Below, piece by piece: positions 1-10,391 of a stretch of DNA of 64,000 nucleotides. Position 1 is the first letter of the stretch. Every line of letters begins with the position of its first letter. Made by a program: the position numbers and the translations under genes. Under the pieces are notes generated by a model. That model was not told the DNA's origin. It saw only the letters and a program-made list of their open reading frames with translations, and ran no database searches. The DNA comes from Stramonita haemastoma (taxonomy: Eukaryota; Mollusca; Gastropoda; Neogastropoda; Muricidae): positions 11,128,803 through 11,192,802 of the forward strand of contig CM060320.1 in NCBI GenBank assembly GCA_030674155.1, given 5' to 3'.

Positions 1-275
1 TGGTGGTCTGGGTGCTAGTCTTTCGGATGAGATGAATTCCCGTGTGTTACACCTAATTATCTATTGCACATAAATGAACCCATGGCAACAAGGAGGTTTT
101 CCCTGGCAAAATTCTGTAGAAAAATAATTACTCTGATTGGGAAAACAAATAGTCAAAGACAAGAAAAGAAAAAAAATAATGGGTGGTGCTGCTCTTGTGG
201 CGACAGGCTCTCTCTGGGGAGAGCAGCCTGAATTTCATGCAGAGTAATCTGACATGACTTAAAGTAGTATACAAT
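1..275 (+). repeat. SINE family C, head cut off by the window edge
   Basis: The stretch matches the copy at about 50,628-51,015 over most of its length: a block around CTGGGTGCTAGTCTTT, then CCTGGCAAAATTCTGTAG, then GGGTGGTGCTGCTCTTGTGG, and an end near GTAGTATACAATAC. The tRNA-like head seen in the later copy lies outside the window. Reverse copies occur at 3485-3755, 9270-9390 and 47735-47965. Confidence 0.7.
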
Positions 276-280
276 ACATT

Positions 281-293
281 TGTGTGTGTGTGT

Positions 294-374
<81 letters not shown>
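281..374. repeat. (GT)n microsatellite
   Basis: Nearly pure TG repeats with a GG interruption near 294 and a TTT interruption near 331, directly abutting the 3' end of the SINE C copy. No gene is seen here. Confidence 0.95.
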
Positions 375-379
<5 letters not shown>

Positions 380-439
380 ATATATTTCTTTTTCTTTCTT
401 TTTTCCCATTCCTCAGCTACAGCTGTAAGAGTCATCAGT

Positions 440-785
440 GGTGAGATTTTTGTGTAAGCAACTGGGTTTTTTCCCCAACCATCAAGGTAGCTGCATTCCA
501 GCTTTGGGGGTACAATTGGGAATGGAACCTACCAATTTTGTTTGGACTGTTGGGAAGTAGCTCCCTACCCTTTCCAATTTTCAACTGTTGAGGATAACTT
601 ACACGTGCACAAGTCCATAAGCACATGGGTCCAAGTGGTTTAGAGCCCCTGAAAGGTTTGACATTCAGTTTGATTTTCATGTCAAACTGGAAAGAAAGGG
701 CAAGGCTGGGAATTGAACCCAGAACCTCACAGTTAACTTGATAGGCAGGTGAACATCGAAACCACCTGCCACTTCTTTCCTATAC
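440..785 (-). repeat. SINE family D, reverse copy
   Basis: On the minus strand a tRNA-like head lies at about 690-785, with a B-box-like GGGTTCAATTCCC and an A-box-like region. The body then runs down to the marker TCACCACTGATGACTC. The same head and body order recurs at 26510-26885 (+) and 42780-43150 (-). Confidence 0.6.
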
Positions 786-1779
786 ATGTATACACAGGAA
801 AAGATAGATTGACCAATTATTACATATAGAGAGAGGGATCTTTGGTATCAGTATGTGCGTGCGCATGTGTACACATGTGAGTAAATGTTATAGTTTTATC
901 TTTTTACCAGTTATTTTTGTGTCTTGCATACAGATACTGCTATACTGTCTCATCGTAATTGTCTGATATTTCAAAGCAAAGCAGGCACAAGCAAAAACAA
1001 ACCAGTATTCAGCCATGGAAACACTAGCTACTGTAGCTATATATATTACTGTACTTTTTTGAATCAGTAATTCTTATAAGCCAGTAAAGGTATTATTTAT
1101 GGATGACACAGGAAACATTATTATCATGAACTGAAATCACTGAACAAATGGCACAGATTTTGAGGTACTTTTCTATTGTTTTGTTATTGTTTACTGCTGT
1201 GTCAACACATCCTGTAAAGAAACTTTTAAAAAAAATGTTAGTTCTATATATAGTTCTAACTATATATATATTCTTCTATGTCTCAAAACTTTTTTGCTCC
1301 TCTCACACAAGTTATGGATGTGTGTATGTGTGCTTTGATTCTCTCACCCCACCTTGGAATTTAGATGGAAAGTATCACACTGGATGAGAAGTTTGCTGTT
1401 GTGTGACTCTTTAAGTAGCCTACCTCGCCACATTGGCTGCCACTCTCCAACTTCAAACAACTTTTTTTTCCCCTTTAAATGAGGGTGCAAGTTGTTATAC
1501 CAAGATCTGGACATGGCTGAAGACAATCTCAACAAAACAGTTTACAACATCACAACATTTTGATGTCGGGGCTCAGCAAGAAGCTTACATCCATAACTGA
1601 CAACGCTTTTGGCCTGAACCAGGTTGAGCATTAACTTAAGGGTACAGGCTGTATGCTCTGACTTCTTCCAGAAACATTGCAAGAGTTAGTGGGTATGTAG
1701 TGAGTAAAGAAAACCAGCGTGTAGTTGTAAAGTGTAGAATCTTTAAATGGTTTGGTTCTCTTCTTCATTCCCTTGTTGT
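786..1779. other. Non-coding stretch, no recognised element
   Basis: AT-rich sequence with short (TA)n patches. Reading frames are short and show no protein-like pattern. I see no repeat family in it. Confidence 0.5.
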
Positions 1780-2640
1780 ATTGATCATTCATTGACAACA
1801 CAAGTTATTTCTTCATTCCATTTTAGATTTGGATTTGCTGTACAAAGTAATTCTTTCAAGATGATATCAGTGATCACATAGAGAGTGATTTGTTCTTCAT
1901 TGTATACTTGATTTGAATGTATACTTTGCAAAGTTATTTGTTTTTTTTCACACACACAGTGATATTGTCATTCCATATTTGATTTGGATGTGCTATACAA
2001 TGTGATTCATTAAAGAGTGTATATCATGCAGAATTGAGTTTGTTCTCCATCCCATGCAGGACTTTGATTTGTTGTATACAGTTACTTGTTACAGAGCGTG
2101 TCACACAAGGAATAATTTTGTTCTTCATCTCGTAATTCATAATTTGACTTTGCTATATGAGTATACCACACACATTGTGGTTTTGTTGTTCATTCCATTT
2201 TGATTTGAATTTACTATAAGAGTAAGGGGGCGGGATAGCTAAGTGGTCAGAGTGCTCGCTTTCCCCAAGTCAAAGTTAAACAGCATCAAGCATGGTTACC
2301 AATTGGATGGGTGACCGTTTGCACACCTTGGCTTCAGTACAGTCCCCCAGTTCACCCAGCTGTAAATGGGTACCTGCCATCTTTAGGGTCAGGGAAGGTA
2401 AAGCAGTGAGGGAGAGGAGATGGGCATCGCCCTCAATATGCTGGCCCCTAGAAAGCTGACGTCACTGATGCCTCGCTCCCCTACGACCACAGAGGTTATG
2501 GGACACCTTTAACTTACCTTTTATACACACAGAGTTGTTCGTTTTCTTTTATGAGTATACCACACTAGAGTGGTTTTGTTCTTCATTCCATATTTTATTT
2601 GAATTTGCTATTCAAACTGATTTGTTAAAGAATTGTTATA
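1780..2640. repeat. Old diverged tandem array, period about 75 bp, split by a SINE
   Basis: A degenerate unit (TTGTTCTTCATTCCAT followed by a TTGATTTGxATTTGCTAT-like core) recurs near 1811, 1890, 1966, 2038, 2119 and 2187, and again near 2575 beyond an inserted SINE. Spacings are 68-81 bp. Units differ by many substitutions, so the array is old. Confidence 0.55.
2222..2515 (+). repeat. SINE family F: tRNA-like A-box region joined to a 5S rRNA-like segment
   Basis: The head reads GGGATAGCTAAGTGGTCAGAG, like a tRNA D-arm/A-box region. From about 2266 it continues as AAGTCAAAGTTAAACAGCATC and, near 2300, GGTTACCAATTGGATGGGTG ACC. This follows, in order, the central and 3' part of animal 5S rRNA (AAGTTAAGCAACGTCG, GGTTAGTACTTGGATGGGTG ACC), which carries the internal pol III promoter boxes. 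A body of about 180 bp follows. The insertion splits the old tandem array around it. Only one copy is seen in this window, so family status is inferred. Confidence 0.6.
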
Positions 2641-3174
2641 GTACAAGTATGAAATTGTTACACAATTTGCTGTACTGCGAAATTTGTTTGAGAATGTCTT
2701 GAGCAAAGCATTTGTTGCAGAATTTCACACTCTGAGCGATGTGTCAAACAATTTAATAAATCAAACTGCAATGTGCCAAGGATTGATGTTAACATTTTGT
2801 GTTGCATATCTACATGTATCTTAATCATGTTCATGATATATCTGACAATATGCATCACAAATCCACGACAAGGTTGCCCATTAATTAAAAGCTCATTATT
2901 AGAATTTTCTCTGAAATAGTGTCATTCTCCTTATTTTTTTCTCATCTCCTCACTCTCTCTCCTTAAAAGCTAGTTGTATGATCATGTATGCATCATTCTA
3001 TGATTTAATTATGAAGAAACTGTGTTTATCATGTAAATTTAAAAAAAGGATTGAAGCTAGAACTGGTGTGGATGTGTGTATTCTCTGAAAATGTCAGCGT
3101 GAGTGTGATTACATATGAATGCTGATTAGTATTAAAACCAAATAGATCACAGTCAATCTTTTTTTCTTTTTAAA
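2641..3174. other. Non-coding stretch, no recognised element
   Basis: AT-rich, with no convincing exon and no family repeat. Confidence 0.5.
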
Positions 3175-3410
3175 AAATTATTTCGAGGATAATGGAATAA
3201 GCACTCATCCCTTTTTTTTTTTTTTTTTTTTACATCAAGCCCTCGTGTGTATGCAGTTTTGTCAATTTTGTCATCTGTTCCCACAGGCACACAATGGCCT
3301 GCTCTTTTGAAAAGTGAAACAGGTTTTAATGTGTAGGCAAGATGTTCTGCATGCGTTTGCACATGGGACTTTGGTTTATAAAATAGTCTCACCAACACAC
3401 AATGGCCTAT
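3175..3410 (-). repeat. SINE family A, reverse copy, partial
   Basis: Begins after a T-rich tract with GAGGATAATGGAATAAGCAC, the family's 3' end on the minus strand, and continues through CACACAATGGCCT. The tRNA-like head is missing. Confidence 0.7.
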
Positions 3411-3484
3411 AGCAACAAGAACAATGATGATAATATTATTAGGATACACATTTGAAATCTGCACTGAAACTGCATAAAGGACAT

Positions 3485-3755
3485 GATACTTTTGGTATTG
3501 TATTGCATTACATTGTATTTTTTGTATTGTATGCCTACTGTGTTGTATTTTATACCATTTTCAGTTAACAGCAGATTTTTCTGCATGAAATTTGTGCTGC
3601 TCTTCCCTAGGAAAACATGTTGCCACAAGAGCAGCACCACCCTTTTTTTGATAACCAAAACTTCCTGTCTGCATTTGTTTTGCTTTGAGAATAGCAATTT
3701 CTACATCATTTTGCCAGGGACAGCTCTCTTTCTTGTTGCTGTGGGTTCTTCAAAA
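3485..3755 (-). repeat. SINE family C, reverse copy
   Basis: Reverse complement of the elements at 1-275 and 50628-51015: TGTTGCCACAAGAGCAGCAC, then TTTTGCCAGGGACA. The head end is truncated. Confidence 0.7.
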
Positions 3756-3884
3756 TTTATGTGCAGTGAATGTTTTGTTGCCTGCAGAGCCTCAGTTTAT
3801 CATCTCAACAGAAAGACTAACGGTAAACACTAACTGCCATTTAAAAAAAAAAAAAATTATTTTTTTTATTTTCTCATTTTATTT

Positions 3885-4225
3885 TGAGGATAATGGAATA
3901 AGCACTCATGTGCTTTTTTACATCGAATCCCAGCATGTATGCAGCTTTGTAAATTTTGTCATCTGTTCCCACCGGCACACAAAGCCTAGTGGGTGAGGGA
4001 AAAAAGTTGGGATTCAAACAGGGACCAAACCAATGATTTTTTGGCCTACTCTTCCTAAAAGCAGAACAGATTTTAACATGTGCGCAAGATGTTCTGCGTG
4101 TGTTCAGGCATAGGACCTTGGTTTATAGTCTCATTTGAAGGATTTCAGGGGGTAGTGGAGTCACCACTGATACTCCAGAAGAAAATATTCCCTTGAAGGG
4201 GATTACAACCCAGGTCAGCGCATCA
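3885..4225 (-). repeat. SINE family A, reverse copy
   Basis: From GAGGATAATGGAATAAGCAC (3' end) to the tRNA-like head at about 4160-4225, where the B-box complement is degenerate. An A- and T-rich tract precedes it, as expected for the tail of a retroposed copy. Confidence 0.75.
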
Positions 4226-4238
4226 TGAATGCAGATCA

Positions 4239-4239
<1 letters not shown>

Positions 4240-4279
<40 letters not shown>
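4240..4279. repeat. (CA)n microsatellite
   Basis: About 20 uninterrupted CA units. Confidence 0.95.
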
Positions 4280-4281
<2 letters not shown>

Positions 4282-4529
4282 CATGTGTGCAAGCTGACGC
4301 ATACAATCGTGAGGACTGGATATGACACAGGCTCTGAGACAGAGGAACAGAACATGTTGATTTAACACAATTTTTAAAACCTGGCCAAGTAATTAAGTTA
4401 GATTTTTTTTTCAAAGGATCCAAAGAACAAGAGTGACCAACTAATTCCAAAGTGCAGGGTCATGCAGGAAAGAGACGGGTATCTATATATGCTTTGCATT
4501 CACAACAGCTAGTTTGTAGTGGGAGAGGG

Positions 4530-4865
4530 TTTTTTTTTTATCGAGGCTAATGGAATAAGCACTCATGTGCTATTTTACATCCAGTCCCCATGTGAATGCA
4601 GTTTTGTGAATCTTGTCATCCCTTTTTACTGGCACACAATGGCCTACGCTTAAGAAAAGCGGAACAGGATTTAACATGTGTGCAAGATGTTCTGTGTGTG
4701 TTCGCACATGGGGCCTCGGTTTATAGTCTCATCTGAAGGACTTTTGCGGAGAGTGGAGTCAGCACTGATGTTAACTCCAGAGGGAAAATCCCCTCGAACA
4801 GGAATCAAACCTGGGTCATCAAATCACGAGCACAATGTTCTGACCACTTGGTGATCCCATCCCCC
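4530..4865 (-). repeat. SINE family A, reverse copy, nearly complete
   Basis: Poly-T, then ATAATGGAATAAGC-like sequence (here with GGCTAATGG), then the body, then at about 4790-4855 the complement of a tRNA head: GGTTTGATTCC as B box and AAGTGGTCAGAAC as A box on the minus strand. Confidence 0.8.
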
Positions 4866-4954
4866 TTTTCATATGAAGAGCAAAGGAAATGAAAAGGGGA
4901 ATAAACAGTGCACAATTGAGTTAAACAGATCAGAGCGGAATCAAACCTTTGAAC

Positions 4955-5110
4955 ACTAGGAAAGTGGCCAGACGGTTTAGACTCTTACCAGCTTAACAAG
5001 AAAACCATGAGGTACTTGGTTCAATTCTCAGCCTCACCCTTTCTTTGATGAAGAAGAACTGCCATATTCAGTTCATGATAAATGTTTTGGTGCATTACTA
5101 GACAATGCTG
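4955..5110 (+). repeat. SINE family D, partial forward copy
   Basis: A tRNA-like head (AGTGGCCAGACGGTTTAGAC and GGTTCAATTCTCAGCC) is followed by body sequence resembling the start of the copy at 26510-26885. Confidence 0.5.
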
Positions 5111-5156
5111 GGACTTACTGTCAAAACCAAGATTCTTGAACTGAGATTCTCTTTCT

Positions 5157-5474
5157 TTGACAAATGCTGCGACTGCAACCATTGTTGTCTGCTATATGCG
5201 TGAAGATGGGTTGCGCTGCCATTATGTGGCTGACATGTCAGGCCCTGTGCACCTGACTTTGGCATGGGAGAGAATTGTTAGCTTTCAAATCTTTCTGGAG
5301 AAGGCAGGAGAATGGTCCAAGGAGGCAGAAAATAGACAAGAAGGAGGTGACAGGAGGAAAAGGAACAAGGCAGAAACAAAGAGAGGGACAGAAAAGAGGG
5401 AATTCCTAGCACAGTATTTCCAGAAGGTGGTGATGCCATTTGTATTGACAGAACCCCCACACTCTAACGGGTGA
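5157..5474 (+). CDS. Possible last exon of an unidentified + strand gene
   Basis: An open frame of about 100 codons ends at TGA 5472-5474. It encodes a mixed hydrophobic/charged stretch (HYVADMSGPVHLTLAWE) followed by a very basic, glutamate-rich segment and the end MPFVLTEPPHSNG. Amino-acid composition looks protein-like and is not made of simple repeats. A possible acceptor AG lies near 5205. A polyadenylation signal follows at 5823-5828, just before the FAM161A start, as expected if an upstream gene ended here. I do not recognise the protein, and the frame could be chance. Confidence 0.25.
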   Translation: MTNAATATIVVCYMREDGLRCHYVADMSGPVHLTLAWERIVSFQIFLEKAGEWSKEAENRQEGGDRRKRNKAETKRGTEKREFLAQYFQKVVMPFVLTEPPHSNG

Positions 5475-5822
5475 CTGCACTGAGATGAAATCTGTTACCA
5501 TGGCCCACTGCCAGGGATGGATGTGGCATCGCACCGTCATGGGGGAGGGGGCTGATGACAGGGAAAAAAAAAGTCATCCTCCCCCCCCCCCCCCCCTCAC
5601 ATAAATGCAAGCAAAAACAAAAAATAGCACCATACACCCACAACAAACAAACAGGCACACTCCTGAATCTTTTGTAGGGGTTCGTGCTTATACATTTATT
5701 TTGTTTGTGCACTTTCCTGCAAACACGTGCCGATAGTTATTGTGATATCTCCACCCCCACCCTCTCTCTCTCTCCGGCCTTGTTGTGGGTAAAAAAAAAT
5801 TAAAGTATTGTTTTTGAATTTT

Positions 5823-5828
5823 AATAAA
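5823..5828 (+). promoter_or_regulatory. Polyadenylation signal AATAAA
   Basis: AATAAA in a T/A-rich context about 100 bases before the first FAM161A ATG. It could end the transcript carrying the possible exon at 5157-5474. Only the hexamer is seen directly. Confidence 0.35.
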
Positions 5829-5930
5829 AAGGAAATTATGGTAGATTCATTTTTTTAATAAAGAAGACAACTAAAACATCGGGTTATCCATTCAGCCCGA
5901 GGCTAATGTGACCTCATTTTGATGTTGAAC

Positions 5931-7664
5931 ATGGCAACAATGGCCACAACAAGCCATGGGTTGTCGGTTTACATCAATTCTTGTGTCAAAAACCCTCATG
6001 TTTCCAAAACCAGAACTAGTGCAACATTTCCGAAAGGTAGCATAAAGCACAGTAAGTTTGTAGACACCGATCCTGGGCCAGATTTTGATGACAGAGAGGA
6101 GATTGTGGAAAGAGATCGGAGCGGTTTGGATACTCTGTGCCGGTGCGTGCCTCGTTCGACGACTTGGAAACCCAGCTGAAAACTTTAAAAGACGAGCAGT
6201 TTTACTTAAAACTTCAAGAACTGAAAGAAAGCAATCGCAGGACTTTAGAAGAGTGTTCTAGATTATACCAGGAAAAATATGGCGGCGAGGGAGGACAGTT
6301 GGGAGACAAGGCAGCTGCAGAGCTGGTCGAAAATATGTTCGCGGCTCGCTTGGCTGCTAGGTCAGGACATGTCGAAGAAAAAACGGAGATTCCACAAAAA
6401 GAGGAGATGACCAATGGTTTATCTCTGAACAGAACCATGGGTCTGTCATCTAAACCACCTCCAGTGCCTTCCAGCAGACGTGAAAGTCCTTTGTCAAGAA
6501 CGGCACCAGTTCGAAGCATTGCAATTCACGCCCCTCATTCGCAGATTGTCAAACCAAGACCTAGTTCATCACCTATGTACAGTAACCAGTTTGTTAGGCG
6601 TTCATACAGTCTGGATGATGATGACTGGCGGAAAGCAATGCAGGGATCGGCAGATTTCAGTGATGATGACATTCAGAGCGAAGGGCCTTTGGATCCCAAG
6701 TCTGAGGCAGCCTTCAACCGCATCTCCAGCATGTGGCGAGGATTCAGAATCGATGACTACAGCCCCAGAGATTTCAGAGCTTCTTCCTCAACCCTTTCTG
6801 CAAAACGACGGAAAGAAAAACATGATCTGGCTGATAATTGGCGTCACAGAATAACCATCCCCAAACCTTTTCAGATGACACTGCGTGATTCTACAAAAAC
6901 GAAGACCAAAACCAAAGCACAACAAGAGCTTGAACACCAGCGCCATGAAAAACAACGCATGGAAGAAGAAGAGTGTCAGAAAAAGTTTAAAGCTCAGCCA
7001 GCCCCAGCGCACATTTATTTGCCACTTTATGATGAAATCCAGGAGAAGAATGAAACAAGGCGCCGGTTTGTCAAACAGCACTGTAAAGACTTGCTAAAGT
7101 CTCAGGAAAAGCCATTCAATTTTGTTAAAAGAGAAGAAGACAAAAAGCAGCAACGTGCGCGCACAGCAACCATTGCAGAGAGGATAGCACGAAGTGTGGA
7201 GAAAAGCAAAAAAGAGAAAGAAAAATTTGTGGCCAAGCCTATTCCGAAGCATGTCTACAGCACCAGCCCTAGAGACAAACTTCTGGAAGAAGAAATGTAC
7301 AGAAAGATCCGCATCAAGCTGCGTGCTAGAGAATTACTGCATGAGGCCTCCCTCCCTCCAAACATGGAGGCTCTCCAGAAACTGAAGGAGCAGAAAGAAA
7401 GAGAAAAGCAGCAGAAAAACAAGAAAACCAGCAGCAAACGACGACCTAAATCAGCCCACCAAGTTCCAGACTACGACCACATGTATCGTGAGTTCCAGAA
7501 AGAGCTAGCCCGCAGGAAGCACACAAAGGATGCAACCATAACGGAACCATTTTCCTTTGAAACAAAGGTTCTGCGCTCAAGTCGTGAACAGGTTCTACGG
7601 GACATGGAAAGAGATGATAAACTCATGAAAGATACGGCTCGTGGAACACCTCGTCTCAATCTTG
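5931..7664 (+). CDS. FAM161A: FAM161A exon 1 (with a frame break)
   Basis: Frame 3 is open from ATG 5931 to about 6125 and frame 2 from about 6125 on. Adding one base near the TTT at 6125-6127 gives a continuous reading ...RSGFGYSVPVRASFDDLE. The exon ends at CTTG|GTGAGA (donor 7665), phase 1. Without splicing the frame runs only five more codons to TGA 7679-7681. Confidence 0.8.
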
Positions 7665-10348
7665 GTGAGAAGAAGTTTTGAAAAAAAACAACTCACATTC
7701 TGGTACTAATATTAATGTATGGATAATAATGATATTCACTGGCTATGTTATCATGCAATATCAGTATCAATCATTTCACATTTTTTTTGTTTTTTTCCTG
7801 CTTCCACCATTTGATGTATGGCTGAGGGTATTGAGGATAAATAAACTGAAGTGATGATAGGTTAGCGTTGTGTAGCATACGTCTACAAACAGCCAGATGG
7901 GAATAGAGAGCTAAAATCTTTCCTCCTCTTCAATCTCATAATGGACACTTACACAGTGCATTTCTCCAGAGAATCTGCTCTAAAGTGCTTTTCATAGTTA
8001 TCCTGTCCAGTTCTCTCCCCCTCCACATCAGAGTGACTCGCACAGCCCTCATACCCACTCCCCCCAACCCCCCTCACAAGCACATGCACACCCCCACCAC
8101 ACCATCACCACCACTACCATAACTATTCTCCCTACCCCTCCACCCTTATTGAACTGAAGCTGACAGTTTTTATTTGTTTTGAAAAATCCAACTGATTTCA
8201 GCATGTTACTCCATATTTTCAGACTGTGTGCTTTGTACAGAGGGAGCTTGATTTTGATATCTTGAAAAGACTTGATGAGAGCCGATTTACTCATGGGATC
8301 ATGAGGCCACCCATGCTTTTAGATCCATATATAATTTATAAATGTGGTTTACCTGTTTACAATACCTTTATTTACTGATCTAATTCAGATTATTAATAAA
8401 ATTTAAAGATCTGATATGGGTTTCAACTGAGTCTTTTTGAAATATGGAAGTATGGGTTTGGAAAAAAATGTATTGAGTGTGAACAAAATCTGGAATCATG
8501 CTTGGTTAGTCTTGTAAAATACTCTGGAATAATGTGAGTTTTTTTGTTGTTGTTGTTTGTTTTGAGTTTTGTTTTGTTTTCTTTCTTGGCTAGAGTGGAA
8601 AGGTCACGAATGGTGATAATGATATTTTGCGTATTAGACCATTTGTCCACCATTGAAGTTGCCACATTTTGACTTGGGCAATAATGTCTACAACAGAGTT
8701 AAGCACGTGTTAAAAAAAATTTTGCTGTCCATTCTTACACAGCGGTCCACTATTCCAAAAAGCAGAATCAGTTTTAAGATGCGCGCAAGATGTTCTGTGC
8801 AGGTTCATACACAGAGCCTTGATTTACACAGTCCCCTCAGAAGGACTTCAGTGGTTCATACACAGAACCTTTTGTTTACAGTCCACTCAGGACTTCAGGG
8901 ATTCATACACAAAAGGACTTCAGGAAAATGGACATAATACTGATGTTAACTCTCAGTGAAAAATCCCCTTGAATGGGTGCCTTGGTGTATGCTCAAACCC
9001 ATGCCATGAGATCATAGGCTCAACCACCAAGCTATCCCCCCCCCCCCCCCCCCCACCACCACCAGAGTGATTTAGTTTTTGATGAGTTCAAGAAACATGT
9101 AGAAAAAAGAGTGTACAATTTTAAACATCCTTCCAAATATGAAATAAACCACAAAAAAACTACAGAAACCAAAGGAAACAAAACAAAAACAATAAAATGT
9201 ATTCCAATATTAGTAAAGGAAGGCAGACACTTATAAATAAAAATACCTTTTCCCCTTTTTTAACAACAGTGCATTGCATTGTATTGTGTACCACTTTCAG
9301 TCACAGTGGATATCTGTGCTTGAAATTTGGGCTGCTCTCTCTGAGGAAAACATGTTGCCATAAAACCAATGCCACTCTCCCCCCCCCACCCCCACCCCCT
9401 TCGCCCCCACTTCTCAGGGGGTAGGATAGATTAGAGATATGCACATTGTATACCATGTGATTTGACGGCCTGGATTAAAGCCACTACTGAGACGCCCATT
9501 TAAGGGATTTTTTCCCCTGGAGTTAACATCAGTACTAAATCCACTTCCTCAGAAGTCCTTCAGATGAGATTATCTATATTATAATTTATATATAGACTAA
9601 TGCCCCATATGCAAACACACACAAGAAAGAAAGAAAAATATATGTAAGTAGAAAAGGAGAGCAGAAGGGGACCATGTACAATTGTGATGCAGTCTGTATG
9701 GGAAGAGAATAAATTTATGTTGTGGTGAGGAGGATGAGGTAATGATGATGCTATGGAAGCACATGTGGTTTGAGACTACATGACAGGGCTGTGCTCTCTG
9801 TTTCCTTTCATAATATATCCCATCGTCAACTGGGCCTCGAGAGATACACACACTTGCAGCGTCTGTCAAGTTACTTGAGCAACACTCTCAAAATTGCATA
9901 AAAAACTGGATGAAGTTCAGCTGCTTGGTCCCAGTCTTCCCAATTAGCCCATGGATAGCAGACTCTCTCTGGGTAGGAACCAGCTGGCTTAAAAAAAATT
10001 TTTTTAAACAAAAACGACCCAACCTTATGACTCTAATGGGATTTGAACCGGTGGCCTTCCAGCCAGTAACCTAGCATACTAACCACAATGCCATAGATGC
10101 TGCTTGATCTCTATGGGAAGAGAAACCTGTAGCAAAATTCTAGTAGGCTGATTAAATAAATCTGCTGTGATTGGAAATGCTCTTAAAGTGATTGGTCAGA
10201 AGGTCTGAATAAGTTACACTTATAGCATGAGATTGTAAAATACATGTCATGTCATGGCTGATCTTTATCATCTTTTTTTCCCTCCTGTATCAGCTGGCCA
10301 GCTTATCTCCCTCTCAGTTCCCTCTGTCTCTCTTTGAGACTCATTCTC

Positions 10349-10391
<43 letters not shown>

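Noticed and set aside
2262..2330. 5S rRNA gene
   Set aside because: Only the central and 3' blocks are present, joined to a tRNA-like head. It is part of a SINE, not a complete 5S gene.
6089..6180. A small intron explaining the FAM161A frame change (donor GTAAGT near 6055)
   Set aside because: No polypyrimidine tract or AG acceptor in a position that restores the conserved frame, and the conserved reading is continuous on both sides of one base.
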